Positions 10,831 through 22,918 of a stretch of 64,000 nt of DNA are shown in pieces; position 1 is the first letter of the stretch, and each line of letters begins with the position of its first letter. The stretch is from Cycas panzhihuaensis. Taxonomy: Eukaryota; Cycadophyta. The stretch spans positions 179,435,741 through 179,499,740 of the forward strand of contig CM041465.1 of assembly GCA_023213395.1 (NCBI GenBank). Reading direction: 5' to 3'. A program made the position numbers and the translations under genes. A model generated the notes under the pieces. That model was not told the origin of the DNA and ran no database searches. It saw only the letters and a list, made by a program, of their open reading frames with translations.

Positions 10831-11038
10831 AGAGGTGGAGCAACTTGAACACCAGTCTAGAGATTGAGGATAATGGGGAGAACCCAAGCAGTGGCATCAC
10901 CAATAGAAGATGACAGAGGTGCCTCGACAAGCTAGGCGATTGATGAGGTGGTACCAAAGGAGGAGGAGATATCAATAGTAGGGGTAGGACTCGAGGAGGA
11001 GGTGATCATCCAAGTCAGGGAGCTGGCAGTCCCAGTAG

Positions 11039-11165
11039 GTAAGATGCTACATTTTCCTGTTGTCTTTTGATCACTAGATATCTAATTACTTTATTTTGTT
11101 TTATTTATTTGGTATAGATATGGATATACACATACTTACACATGGCATGTTAGATTTTACAAGAG
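11039..11165 (+). other. Predicted intron of the antisense gene (Tat-1 copy)
   Basis: Donor GTAG|GTAAGA (11039) and acceptor TTTTACAAGAG (ends 11165), 127 bp, T-rich (TTTTGTTTTATTTATTTGG). The upstream exon ends in phase 1; joining to 11166 gives GCA GTG AAT ATT GGG AGG TTG in frame. It corresponds to 2919-3040 in Tat-2. The acceptor in Tat-1 is weaker than in Tat-2, so the exact 3' end could be a few bases off. Confidence 0.55.
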
Positions 11166-11735
11166 CAGTGAATATTGGGAGGTTGGTTGAGGCAGTAGTC
11201 TGGGAGATGTTCCCCCACAGCTACATGGAGGGGCAACCTCCCATCCAGGCAGGAGAAGAGCTATGATCAGTAAGGACCCACAGCATTCGCCCCATTGGTC
11301 AGGGCCAGAGACATGTGGGAAGTAGAGTCTTAGGAGCATGAGGCACGAGTGGGGTGACTACAGGGAGAGATGGACATGACCAGGGCAGAGAGGGATGCTC
11401 TATGAGGTCGAGTCTAGGCTCTAGAGGCTCAAGGAGGAGCAAGTGGTGATGTAGTGAGTCGCATTAGGATAGCGGTGCTAGAGGAGTGGCTCCAAGTAGT
11501 GGAGGGCGAGAGGGATCGTATCCTAGCATGATACGATCAGTTGGTGGACCAGATAGTGTCAAGGTCATTGCAGGGCAGGACATATACTCATATGGTGACA
11601 ATGACCCCGAGGAAGCCTTGAGATTAGCAAAGCAAGATAGGGAGCTCCCAGAGGCGCAGGAGGAGTCTGGGAGGCATGTGGTCCCCAAGAGAGGGATCAC
11701 ATAGACTAGGAGATGATACCCCAGGAGCAGGATAG

Positions 11736-12508
11736 CATGAGAGAGTAGGATATACTTGTTTTAATTTAGGAAAGTACTAGATCTCTAGGGAATCACCATA
11801 TGTTACCACATGATTGTACTCCTCCCTGCAAGAATTTTGGCTTCTTGTAGATGATATACCATACCATTTATATGATATAACACATGATGATTTTATGTAT
11901 GTAGACAGGGCCATTGGTACCTCATTTGATATATGCTGATGTGTGTGATGACATATGATGATGGATGATGTTGTATTTGCTTTCATATGTATATATGTAT
12001 GTATATATATGAGGGTACACAAATGCACGAGAGGCTATAGATCGTGATGCTTTTGAGTTGATTATCATATGGTTTATGTTTGAGTTTTGTTTGAGTTGCA
12101 CACACTTCCTTTCATATAGGGCCACATTCCTAGTAGGCGCACACATAATCGCCATGAGCATCGATGATGGACATATGTGAGGCCAGGAGATAGGGCATCA
12201 TACACATCCATATAGGAGCATAGTGGAATACACAAAGGAAGCGCTAACGAGAAGGGAGTAATAATACTCCAATATGCCATCCTAGTTGGGTAATGTTTCC
12301 AGGCTCAAGAGTGATAGGGACAATACACCTAATTAGGAAGATGGGGGCCCCCAGAGAAAAAGGGGGACAAGGGGTTCCATGGGAGGAACCCAAAAGAAGC
12401 AAGAAGTCCACCCTAAGCCACCATTCCACATGTGACTAGGGGGAATGGGGACACACCTAGGGTGGTAGTTTAGGTTCATTTCAGAGCAGAAAGAGAAAAG
12501 TAAAATAA
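11736..12508. other. Convergent spacer between antisense gene and pol (Tat-1)
   Basis: 773 bp. It holds a CACCATATG block shared with Tat-2 and a run of TATGTATATATGTATGTATATATATG around 11986-12011. Small minus-strand frames here (for example 11777-12028) are low-complexity and not conserved in Tat-2. It probably serves as 3' sequence for transcripts from both sides; this is inference. Confidence 0.5.
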
Positions 12509-13720
12509 TCATGCATAAATTCTTTTCAAGAATTTCCCATTAACGACCTCCTCAAATTCGAGGCCCTCCAGTGTGGTGATCCTATAAGTGCCATTCCTGA
12601 GGCTCTCAAGAACGACAAAGGGGCCAACCCACTTAGGTCCAAACTTGGTTAGGTGGTCATGGAGATATTCCAACTTGAAGGCATGGTCCCCAAGATGTAA
12701 AGGGTGGGAACAAAGGTGTTTGTCATATATCCTTCATGCCCTGGCCTTGGAAGTGAGGTCCTCTAAGACCTCGAAGTCTTATCTAAGACTTTGAGGTCTA
12801 AGAGGCAAGCTTGGCGAATAGACTCCTTATCGACAAGACCTCACAGAGAGACTCATAAGAAAGGAATCTCCACTTCTAATGGGAGAACTGCCTCTATTCT
12901 GTAGACTAAGGAAAAAAGAGTCATTCCTATAGCTATGTGGATAGACATGCGATAAACCCATAAGGGTTTTATTAAACGATTCGACCTGGCCATTAGCCTA
13001 GGGGTAATAGGGAGAGGATGTTCTGTGAGAAATGTTAAATTTCTCGCAAAGCCCATCCATCTTCTTATTACAAAAAGGAGTCCTATTATCTATGATCAGG
13101 ACATCAGGAACTCTGAAACAAGAAATGATATACTGGTAGACGAAGGTGGCTATTGTCTTACCAGGAGTAGTAGTCAAAGGGGTTACTTCTGCCCATTTAG
13201 TGAAGTACTCTATGGTAGTCAAGATGAACTTGTGCTGCAATGAAGAGGACAAGGATATAGCTCCAATAAGGTCCAACCCCCATTGGGAAAAGGGCCATGG
13301 AGATATGATGGGATGGGGAGCCTTAAAAAGCACGTAAGTGATGTTGGCATACTCCTAGCATCACTGACATCTTAAGGCGTAGGCATGGACATCCTTAAAG
13401 AGGGACATCTAATAATACCCCATACGGAGGATCCTTTGGGCCATGGATTAGCCTCCAAAGTGGCCCTCGCAAATGCTGTTGTGGCATTCACAGAGTATTT
13501 GGTTCACTTCATTGGGGGTGACATAGTGAAGAAGGATCCTATCGAAGGATCTTTTATACAATACTTCACCTATAAGGAAGTACTACCTGGCACTAGCCCG
13601 AATATGAGACCTAACTTTATTGCTAGCTTTACAGTGATACTACAACTGAGTGAGGTATTGTACGATGTCCCCATACTACTTACTATTAGCAAGTAGATGA
13701 GGAGGAGAGTCCTGAATGGC
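12509..13720 (-). pseudogene. Tat-1 integrase (decayed)
   Basis: Inserts the cDNA copy into the genome. In sense order: the start of the zinc-binding region near 13600-13720 (FLIGEVLYKRS), its HHCC part decayed, then the catalytic core 13333-12998. The core begins with FSQWGLDLIGAI (first Asp) and continues through TDYF-like TIEYFTKWAE and VLIIDNRTPFCNKK (second Asp) to ANGQVESFNKTL (Glu, about 12990-12955). The C-terminal domain has FKLEYLHDHLTKFGPKWVGPF and NGKFLKRIYA with stop at 12509-12511. Catalytic residues of the core are retained, but a stop replaces the residue before ANGQVES and the frame shifts after it. Tat-1's own insertion site in Tat-2 lies in the equivalent C-terminal domain. 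Confidence 0.85.
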
Positions 13721-15150
13721 TAGGATGGGCTCATCAGGGAGAGAATCATCAATGAGAATGTCCAAAGGGTACGTGATGGGAGTATCGACAAGATTCTCAG
13801 CCATTACCATCCCCTTCTTTGACTTCCTGTTAATGATTTGGAGGTTAAATTCATGAAGGAGGACATCCCACTTACCGGTCCTACTTATCAGGACGAGTCA
13901 AGTGAGTAAACATCACAAGGAATTAGATTGAATGATCACCCGAGTGGTATTTCCAAGCAAGTAGTACCTGAACTTTTTGGTTACATGTACCAAGGAAAGA
14001 CGCTCCATCTTGGTGGGAGAGTAGTTGAGTTAAGTAGCCATGAGAGTACAAGTAATGAAGTAAATAGTCTTCTTAGTTCCTGAATCATCCTCTTAGGCTA
14101 ACACAGCACCTAAGGACTCACCAATAGCTGAGGTATAAAGAATGAACATCCTATCCAAGATTAGAAGACCAAACAAATGGGGCTTCCTTCTTTAACAGGT
14201 TAGTGAGAGGTTTGGTGTTTATGGCAAAATTCGCTAAGAGACACCTAAGGAATCCAAGCCTACCTAAAAATGACTTAATTTGTCATTGGATCTTAGGAGG
14301 CGGCATGTCAAGGATGGCCTTGACTTTATCAGGGTCGATTTGGATCCCTTATTTTGACACAAGGAAACCAAGGAGTTTGTGAGATGTCATGACAAATATG
14401 CATTTAAGAGGGTTGAGGCTCACATGGTATTTGCAGCATCGTGTGAAGATGGCCTACAAATCAGAAGGATGATGGACTCTAATATGTGAGAGACCCATCA
14501 TATCATCAATGAAGACCTCCAAAGATTTGTTGATAAGGTCATGGAGAACTGCATCACCCTTTGATAAGTGGTGACTATATTCTTTAGTCCGAAGGGCATT
14601 GCCTTATAGGCGAAGGTACCCCACGGAGTAGTGAAGGCCGTCTTATGACAGTCTTTAGGAGAAATCTAAATTTGGTTATACCTGGAGAAGTTATCCATTA
14701 AGGAGATAACTTCGAAATAGGCAGTTCGATTAATGATTTGATCAATGAAGGGAAGTGGGAAGTTGTCCTTAGGCCATGCATTGTTGATGTCACAGAAATC
14801 AATGCATATTCGAATTATCCCATTCTTTTTAGCAACGAGGACAATATTAGACACCCACTTGGGGTAGTTGATGGAAGTGATTAATCTTGCATTTAGGAGT
14901 TTCTCAACTTCCATTTTAGTAGCAGCTGAGAGCTTGGGGTGAAGAGGGTGTTGCTTCTGACATACTGGGTGAGTGTCAGGAATAGTGGTAAGGTTGTGGG
15001 TAATGATCGAAGGGTCAATTCCCTTCATATTAGAGTAGTCCCACGCAAAGACATCTCAGAACTCCTAGAATAGAAGGGTATACTCATTCGCTTTGTTAGG
15101 AGAGCATTCTGCTTCTACCTTAATGACTTTGCCTAGGGCAAGGACTATGT
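13721..15150 (-). pseudogene. Tat-1 reverse transcriptase and RNase H/connection domain (decayed)
   Basis: Copies the genomic RNA into DNA. The RT N-terminal part is unbroken at 15028-14666: GIDPSIITHNL, then WVSNIVLVAKKNG, ICIDFCDINNAWPKD, NFPLPFIDQIINR and LMDNFSRYNQI, a Tat-type sequence. The active-site block reads VFIDDMMGLS (FIDD at 14503-14514). A gypsy RNase H or connection domain follows (about 14170-13900: LYTSAIGESLGAVLA, KKTIYFI, LSLVHVTKKFRYYLL). A linker holding KSKKGMVMAENLVDTP and DDSLPDEPILA then leads in about 60 codons straight to integrase. There is no room for the second RNase H that known Tat elements carry here. Several in-frame stops and frame shifts interrupt the gene after 14666. 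Confidence 0.85.
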
Positions 15151-16850
15151 CCTGGGTTGCCCCTATGCACATGGCATTCCCCTCCTCAAAGTAGAGAGGG
15201 GCTCAGTCAATAGGAAGGGATAGAATAGAAGAGGGAATTGGGTTAGCAAGGGAAGACCCAATAGCCAGGACCTTTTGGTGTTTAAGACTATGGTGACCAG
15301 AAGGAAGGTTGGACGTAGAGCTCGCCAAATGCTCAAGTAGAGCTTCATCATCCTCGAAGTAATCCACCTTGTGGATGATCACACTTTGAGAAGACGGAGG
15401 GAGAAAAGAAGTAGACGCAGTGGGACCGTAGTGGTCGACACACTGTTCGACATACCCATAGGACTCTCTGGGAGAGTAAAAAAGAGGTCTCCTATAAGGG
15501 ACAATAGGAGGCTCCCTAGCTACATTGCCTACGGGGGGCAGCAAAGGGGAAGACTTAAGGAGCGCCTAATCAACAGGAGCGATGACATGACACACAAGAG
15601 AATAGTTAGTTTCTCCAATAATGGAGGTTCCAGATAAGGATCTAGAACAGAGGAGGTACCCCGTACTCATGCCTAGAAGGGAGATAGGATGAGGGAGGTC
15701 CTCATCCTCGCCATTGGACTCATTGTCACTAAGTATGGCAAGGTACCCATAGTTTCTGACACTAATAGGTGCAAAGCACGTGAGATTGGAAGAAGCAGAT
15801 GAAGGGTCTTCTTCCAAAGGAGATGGATTAGGGATGTCAATCGAACAAGCAAAGGCATGGGTAGAAAGGTCTTTGTCACCTTTTTCTTGGCCATGAACTG
15901 CTTAATGGAATTGACATGGTTGTTTAGTGGGAGGAAGCTCTTGGGAGGCGACTTTCATTTGCCTTTCGTGGACGAATTTAAGTTATCCCTAATGGGATGA
16001 GCACACAACTTCCATATGGTCAAGCCATGGGCATCCCAACAGAAGATTGTAGTTAATGTTGATGTCGAGGACTACAATACCAGTGAGGATAGTCTTGTCC
16101 TTGAGAGTGAGAGGAATGGACATTGATCCTAAGGGTGTCTTTTCGCTACCATCATAGCCTTGACACCATCACAGAACTAGCTCTAAAGCTGATATATTAA
16201 GCTCTTGCATGACACACAAGGGCATGACATTAATAGAAGAACTATTATTGACAACAGTTCTTCATAAAGTACAATCGAGAGTATCAATGGTAATGGTAAA
16301 AGGGAAGTGCCATTGGCACTCCCTTTCGTTGGCAGGGGGAAGGTCCTTAAGATTGAAGGAGATGGTGGGCTTACAACTTAGGGTGACACTTAAGGCATGA
16401 ACAGACATGTCACCTAATCCTAAGGCTTCTAAGAGAAGTGTGCATTGTTTGGGGCAACTCCTCAAGACGTCCATTATGGACATTCCAGCCACCACAGTAT
16501 GAAGCTCGTCGACAATGGAGAAAGGCTTTCCCTTCGTGGTAGGTTAGGGAAGAGACCTTTGAAAGTCATAATGACCGGGGTGCATGGGAATGGTCTTAGG
16601 GAGTGCAGGGACTTTCGAAAGAGAACTTTCCAGAAGAGGGTCAAGGTGAGATGTGGACGAAGAGGCACCGTTCGCCTCTTTGATCACTTGAGACCAGGTT
16701 AAAGCATACAGTGGGGTAGTCTCAAGCAACTGAATGACCTTCTTTCCCTTATTATGGGATCTCAAAGGTGAAGGGATACATCGGTTAGAGGAACTCAAGG
16801 AAGAAGATGAATTCTTCATACCCTTCCCTTTAGCTTGTGAAGGGTGAGGG
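15151..16850 (-). pseudogene. Tat-1 protease and protease-RT linker (decayed)
   Basis: An aspartic protease that would cut the Gag-Pol polyprotein. Around 16510-16260 the reading has IMDVLRSCPKQ, LLLEALGLGDM, LKDLPPANERECQWHFPFTI and TIDTLDCTL, all matched in Tat-2. The active-site block near 16235-16260 reads VVNNSSSINVMPL where Tat-2 has IVDNGSSVNGMPL, so the catalytic Asp has become Asn and the next Gly has become Ser. Between protease and RT is a long, poorly conserved Ser/Pro-rich linker (15900-15150) with FEDDEALLEHLASSTSNL. The gene is split over several frames. Confidence 0.8.
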
Positions 16851-19004
16851 TTTGGGGATCTTCCTCGGTTTTGGTTATTCTTTTGTTGGGGGTTACAATC
16901 ACGTTCCCTATGTTTGGGGAAGGGATCTCTATGGATGGGTTGGTCTAGGTTGGGCTTAGATGCCTGTTTGGTGGAAGAGTCATGTTGCGGGGTAGCCCTA
17001 GGATGTTAAGCCTGACACTGCGAATCATCGCGGAAGCACTCCCCATGGATGGAGTATGACTTCTTCTCAAGGGAGGAATCAGGTTTCCTTGCTTAAGAGG
17101 ACTGGATGTTGCCACCCTTAGAAGGAGTAGCTTGGGAAGCCTGGTAGACTGACTTGTTAGATGTGGGTTAGGGTCTTCTCGATAGAATGGTAAGAAGACC
17201 TAGTGGGTTGCTAGGTTTTGGTTTCTCATAATGGTGGAGGTGCCTCACGTCGTTGTGAGAACTTTAGAGGCTTCTTGAGTCTAGCCTGGATCTCAATGGC
17301 CTCAAGTGCCAAGTACTTCACTATGGCAGAGTCACATGTAGTTGCCCCCATCTTAAGGACTTCCACGTGGACTTCTGGATGAAGGGCATTGACGAAGAGG
17401 TCCCTCTTCAACTCTTCAGGCAAAGTCGCGTTGGTGGAATAAAGAAGGTCATGGAAACATCTCACAAAGTCATGATTCATTTCATTGTGACCTTGTTTAA
17501 GAGATAACAGGGATTTCATCCCACTCTCAAATGGATGAGCTACGTTAAAGTAGTTAACAAATTCATCCATAAGCTACTGGAATGAAAAATAGAATGTGCG
17601 GGTAGGTGATAAGGCCATTTGAGGGCATCGCTTTGAAGGGATTATGGAAAAAGTTTTATAAGAATGTGGTTATAGGCCCAGTAGTTAATGCATGTCATAA
17701 AGAAACTACATACATTCTCTTTTGGGTCTTGCAACGAAGTCCTATTAAATTTGGGGACTTCGGGAGGGTAACACAGTAAGTTAGTTTTTAATACCTCAAT
17801 AGATAAGGGCGTCGATCGATAGTCCATAAAGGGATATTCCCTTGCTTAGACTGTGGGGTCAATAGAATCTAGAAAAGATGGTGGGAAAGGTTGTCTGAAT
17901 CCTCCTTAGACGGTTTGGTTTGAAAGGGGATATTATCCTCCCACCGCTTGGTGAAAATGCATGAATCCCACATTCTAAGAAACATGCATAGGAGCGAATG
18001 GGTGTGATAGACCCATCCCTCCTAGAGGGAACACTCCTTATTGAAAAGAAGCTTGAGGGAAAATGGCTTGGGAAGGAGTTGGCCCTCCTTGTAAAGGTGT
18101 AATATGAGGTACCATACATAATGGTGAAAAAGAGGGGTGAGGGACCAGATTTTACCCATATGGGCCACCCTTGGGTGGCACGACCCCATAAGGATGTAAA
18201 GGGTCCACCCCATAAGTATGTAGGGAGTTCCCTTTACCGTGATCTCACAATTGAGAGGTGTAATTGGGAGGTACATAGAGAGAAGGGTCCCTAGGTTAGT
18301 ATTGGGAGTGTATGGGGGTGGACCCCACATGACTAGGAGTAGGGGGACACATAGGTCCCCTTAGTCTAGTAGGTGGTGGATAAACAATGGTGGGAGGAGG
18401 ACTAGTCGTTTGACTAGATGGGGGTATGCTCAACCCGAGTTGAGAAGAAGACATACCTTGAGTGGTCCCCAAGGAACATGCACCATGGGGAGAAGAGGAA
18501 GAGGTGAGAGGTAGGCTCATCACAACTAAGGAAATTGAGTGGGATGAGCAAGGTGAGGGAGACATAGAAGAAGGAAGTACAATGCTTCGCAAGACATTCT
18601 CAAACCACTTGGGGTGTGGTTGGAGAGAGGCAACTTGGAAACATTAGCTTAAGGCTTCTACTACATCAGAGGGATGGGTATCCGCCTGATCGTAAGAGGT
18701 AGAAGGAGCTTCATATGAAGCAAACCCTGTGGGATGATACTCATGAATCACCATGGTGGTGGTGAAACTCTAAAGGAGACGGAGGCTCTACTCCATGAGT
18801 AGATGAATTGTGAGATTGGGGGTGTTGTTGGTCACCCAGATAATAGATAGGATCTTTGCTTCCTTGGGCAGACCCTTGGAAGGAAGTAGGTAGCTCAAGG
18901 GAATCATACACATAAACATGGTATGTCCAATCCAAAAGAGATCCCTTTATGATCGAATCAGGATCCAAAGTAGGAAGGGAATGATATGATGGCTCTTCCA
19001 ACAA
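16851..19004 (-). pseudogene. Tat-1 gag (decayed)
   Basis: The structural protein that packages the RNA. It starts at ATG 19004 (MLEEPSYHSLPTLDPDS), conserved with Tat-2 at 62099. It continues through a Pro/Ser-rich region (18600-18100) and MDYRSTPLSI (17827) into the retrotransposon Gag domain: PKFNRTSLQDP, then 17570-17226 with DEFVNYFNVAHPFESGM, MNHDFVRCFHDLL and LKRDLFVNALHPEV. Near 17040-17080 is the zinc-knuckle equivalent SYSIHGECFRDDSQC. Tat-2 has WCSVHGEYFHENSQC, the C-H-H-C spacing usual for this group, so Tat-1 has lost the first Cys and the middle His. Many stops and frame shifts. Confidence 0.8.
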
Positions 19005-19186
19005 TGGAGGTAGACCTCATAAGTGATGTGAGAATCGTCACATGCAAGTCCTGCCTATGTGCTAGAAGAAAAGAGAAATAAGGTAGTACACACATTGGGG
19101 GCTACTTAACAAGACCAAAAGGGAAAGTTACCAAGAGGTAGTAGCACCAATAGGAAAGGGAGAAAAACTAATTCCCTTACTAACGG

Positions 19187-19206
19187 GTCCCTAGTATGGT
19201 CACCGG
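19187..19206 (-). other. Tat-1 candidate primer-binding site
   Basis: Directly next to the 5' LTR; on the sense strand CCGGTGACCATACTAGGGAC. The Tat-2 equivalent is CTGGCAACTGTACTGGGGAC. The shared frame CTGGcgAC....CTGGGGAC resembles the Tat-type site rather than the initiator-Met site used by the other elements in this window. The exact tRNA is not assigned. Confidence 0.6.
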
Positions 19207-20868
<1,662 letters not shown>

Positions 20869-21116
20869 TGTTAAAAATACTACCTGACTAACGTAAATAT
20901 TAAGCACAAATCTTTATTATTATTATTTTGGGCCAACAGATGTTTATTTTTTAGGTCTTATAGATCTATATATATATCTGAAGATCTCCTTGTACTCTCA
21001 AGCTTTTAGATCTATGTAATCAAATGTTCTAAGGTGGGTTATCCCACTAGATATCATGTGTATTTATTTCTGAGATTGGTGTATACGTTCGATCTAGTTT
21101 TGCTCTATTTTTAACA
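20869..21116 (+). repeat. Copia-A 5' LTR (248 bp)
   Basis: TGTTAAAAATACTACC ... TATTTTTAACA. A CTATATATATATC run near 20969-20980 is the likely TATA box; the 3' LTR keeps it with a 2-bp contraction. Confidence 0.93.
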
Positions 21117-21128
21117 TGGTATCAGAGC
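21117..21128 (+). other. Copia-A primer-binding site (initiator tRNA-Met)
   Basis: TGGTATCAGAGC directly after the 5' LTR, the standard complement to the 3' end of plant initiator tRNA-Met. Confidence 0.95.
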
Positions 21129-22918
21129 ATGGAGTTGTAGCTGTCGCCGGTTGAGCCGCATGGTATCCTGATTCGATTACTAGTCATTTAGAAGGAGTTT
21201 GATATAGTGCAGAGTTGGTGCAACCTATTTGACATTTGAGTTCGAAGGTTATTGGCCTGTGAAGTTGCTTCAGATGCCCCTTGAGGTCTCATCTAAAGGT
21301 ACTTTTCGGTCTTTTTTTCCCTTCTCTTTCTTGATTGTCCTTGTCGTGTTGAATGCTTTTTGCTTTGTATGCACATGTCCTTCTTATTTGTATAAGTTAT
21401 AAACCCCAAAACTATTATAGATATATTATGTTTATAGTCATTTTTCTTCAATTTTTGTATCTGGCCAAACAAATCTCGGGTATCTTGACTATAAGCATAT
21501 CTCATTGTCATTTTTCGTTGTGCTCCTCGTCTCTTTGTAATCTATTACTCTTCGCCCTCATTGATTGTGTATGTACATGTACATCACTCAATATATCTGT
21601 GATTTTACTCATTGTGTATACGTGTTTGGCATATTTATTCTTCACTATATGTTTGGTGTATAAACAACATGTTTTGCATCATGTATACACTATGTATTTG
21701 GCATATAAACAACATACTTAGCACTGCATATATACTATGTATAAACAACATGTTTAGTACTGCATATACACTGTGTTTGGCATATAAACATGTTTAGCAC
21801 TGCATATGCATTTTTATATTATTGTATATACACTCACTAGTTTTGCATTGGATTTTTGTGTGTATTTGCATTTCAATCTATACATTTCATGCCTGATGAC
21901 TGCATGTACTTGTTGCATATACTCAGTGTATTTCTACCTACATATTTAATGTACTTGCATATATATTCAACACATTTCTACCTAGATGATTAGTGTACTT
22001 GGTGCACATATACTCAATGTCTCTCTACCTATTTGCTACATGTATATTCAACATATTTCTACCTGCGTGTTTAGAGTATTTGGTGTATGTATACTCAACA
22101 TGTTTTGCTTGCGTATTTAGAGTTCTTACTGTGCATATATATAGCACGCGTTACCTACCTTTTCAACATACTTGCTGCGAGTATATACAACATAATTTGT
22201 TTGTGATTTATTTGCATTTTTTAGTCCTCTTTCTATATATATACAATTCATATCCATTATGCTTATTATTTTCACGTCTGCATCTTTCTCCTGTACATCT
22301 TGCAGTGATTTTTCGTTATATATACAAGGTCTTTTTATTGTTCAACATTTGTTGTATGTTTACACTCCGTGTTCCCTATCTTTTGGTTGTTGCATTCTTG
22401 TCGTTTCACTTTAATATTTGTGTTTCTTGCTTATGTCCGTAAGTACCTTTGGAGTGGTATCTGGGATGTTGGCAGTCATACATCTTGATATCAATGGCAT
22501 CTACAGGAGCTCTTCTTTGTGAATGGTGCAGTTAGGGTTCATACGGGACTTGTCTTAATCAGACAGATCTTTAATGATCATTTAGTGAAATATAATTGTT
22601 ACCACATTGGTATAAGATAGTGTAACATTGCCCTTTGTTGAATCTTTTAATAAATCAAGGGTGTTTTAATTAAAGGTTGCTTTAAGGGCTATTTATATTG
22701 AGATGTATTCATGGATTTGAGTTGGAGTTGAGAATTCTGTCATTTATGTGACAAGATTGCATTAATTTAAATATTAGACTTGGGAGTTTTGGTTCATATA
22801 TTTCTAATTTTAAAGTGCCTGGCTTGAGTGGAGCTTGAGTTGTGATTTTAAATCTAAAATTCAAGAAGGATATTTGAGTTAGTTGAATTTCTGAGTCATT
22901 TTTTTATTTAATTCAATT
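21129..22918 (+). repeat. Copia-A leader with diverged tandem repeats
   Basis: 1.8 kb before gag. Two repeat clusters are visible. From 21649 to about 21810 there are four units of roughly 36-45 bp with the core TTTGGCATATAAACAACATGTTTAGC (units vary). From about 21905 to 22150 there are about five units of roughly 58 bp with TTCTACCT, TTAGTGTACTTGG and CATATACTCAAC. The 122- and 149-codon frames over this region follow the repeats, have Leu/Cys/Ile/Tyr-rich low-complexity products and are not credible genes. Confidence 0.7.

Larger units (their letters stand above)
9820..11735 (+). pseudogene. Antisense gene of Tat-1 (unrecognised conserved protein with decapeptide repeats and charged tail)
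   Basis: Reads opposite to gag-pol. A first block (from ATG 9830; Tat-2 has no ATG here) contains MVDN, then FYLPQVGDVTVIPRD and WMILGI; a frame change follows before 10222. The second block (10222-10670) contains ISQKQNYMDIPDG, AILIVANLIAQLDA and TSLDLFTMVDYTIDPYRGV, nearly all matched in Tat-2. Next come GEAG-type decapeptide repeats (10741-10830), an acidic segment (10951-11038), a 127-bp intron and a charged tail with few prolines. The tail ends at a GMWSPREGS block and stop TAG 11733-11735. The frame has several stops of the CAG/CGA-to-TAG/TGA kind. Two diverged copies keep the same frame across conserved blocks, which argues for past protein-level constraint. Extra antisense ORFs between pol and 3' LTR are known for Tat elements; I cannot assign this one to a family. 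Confidence 0.65.

Noticed and set aside
13385-13696. 103-codon plus-strand reading frame
   Set aside because: Shadow on the opposite strand of the Tat-1 integrase zinc-finger region, which has clear motifs on the minus strand.
21353-21721. 122-codon plus-strand reading frame
   Set aside because: Lies in the repetitive Copia-A leader; product follows the tandem repeats (Leu/Cys/Ile/Tyr-rich), no motif, and no sibling copy to support it.
21993-22442. 149-codon plus-strand reading frame
   Set aside because: Same leader; low-complexity product driven by the 58-bp repeat. Its length is explained by the repeat unit lacking stops in that frame.
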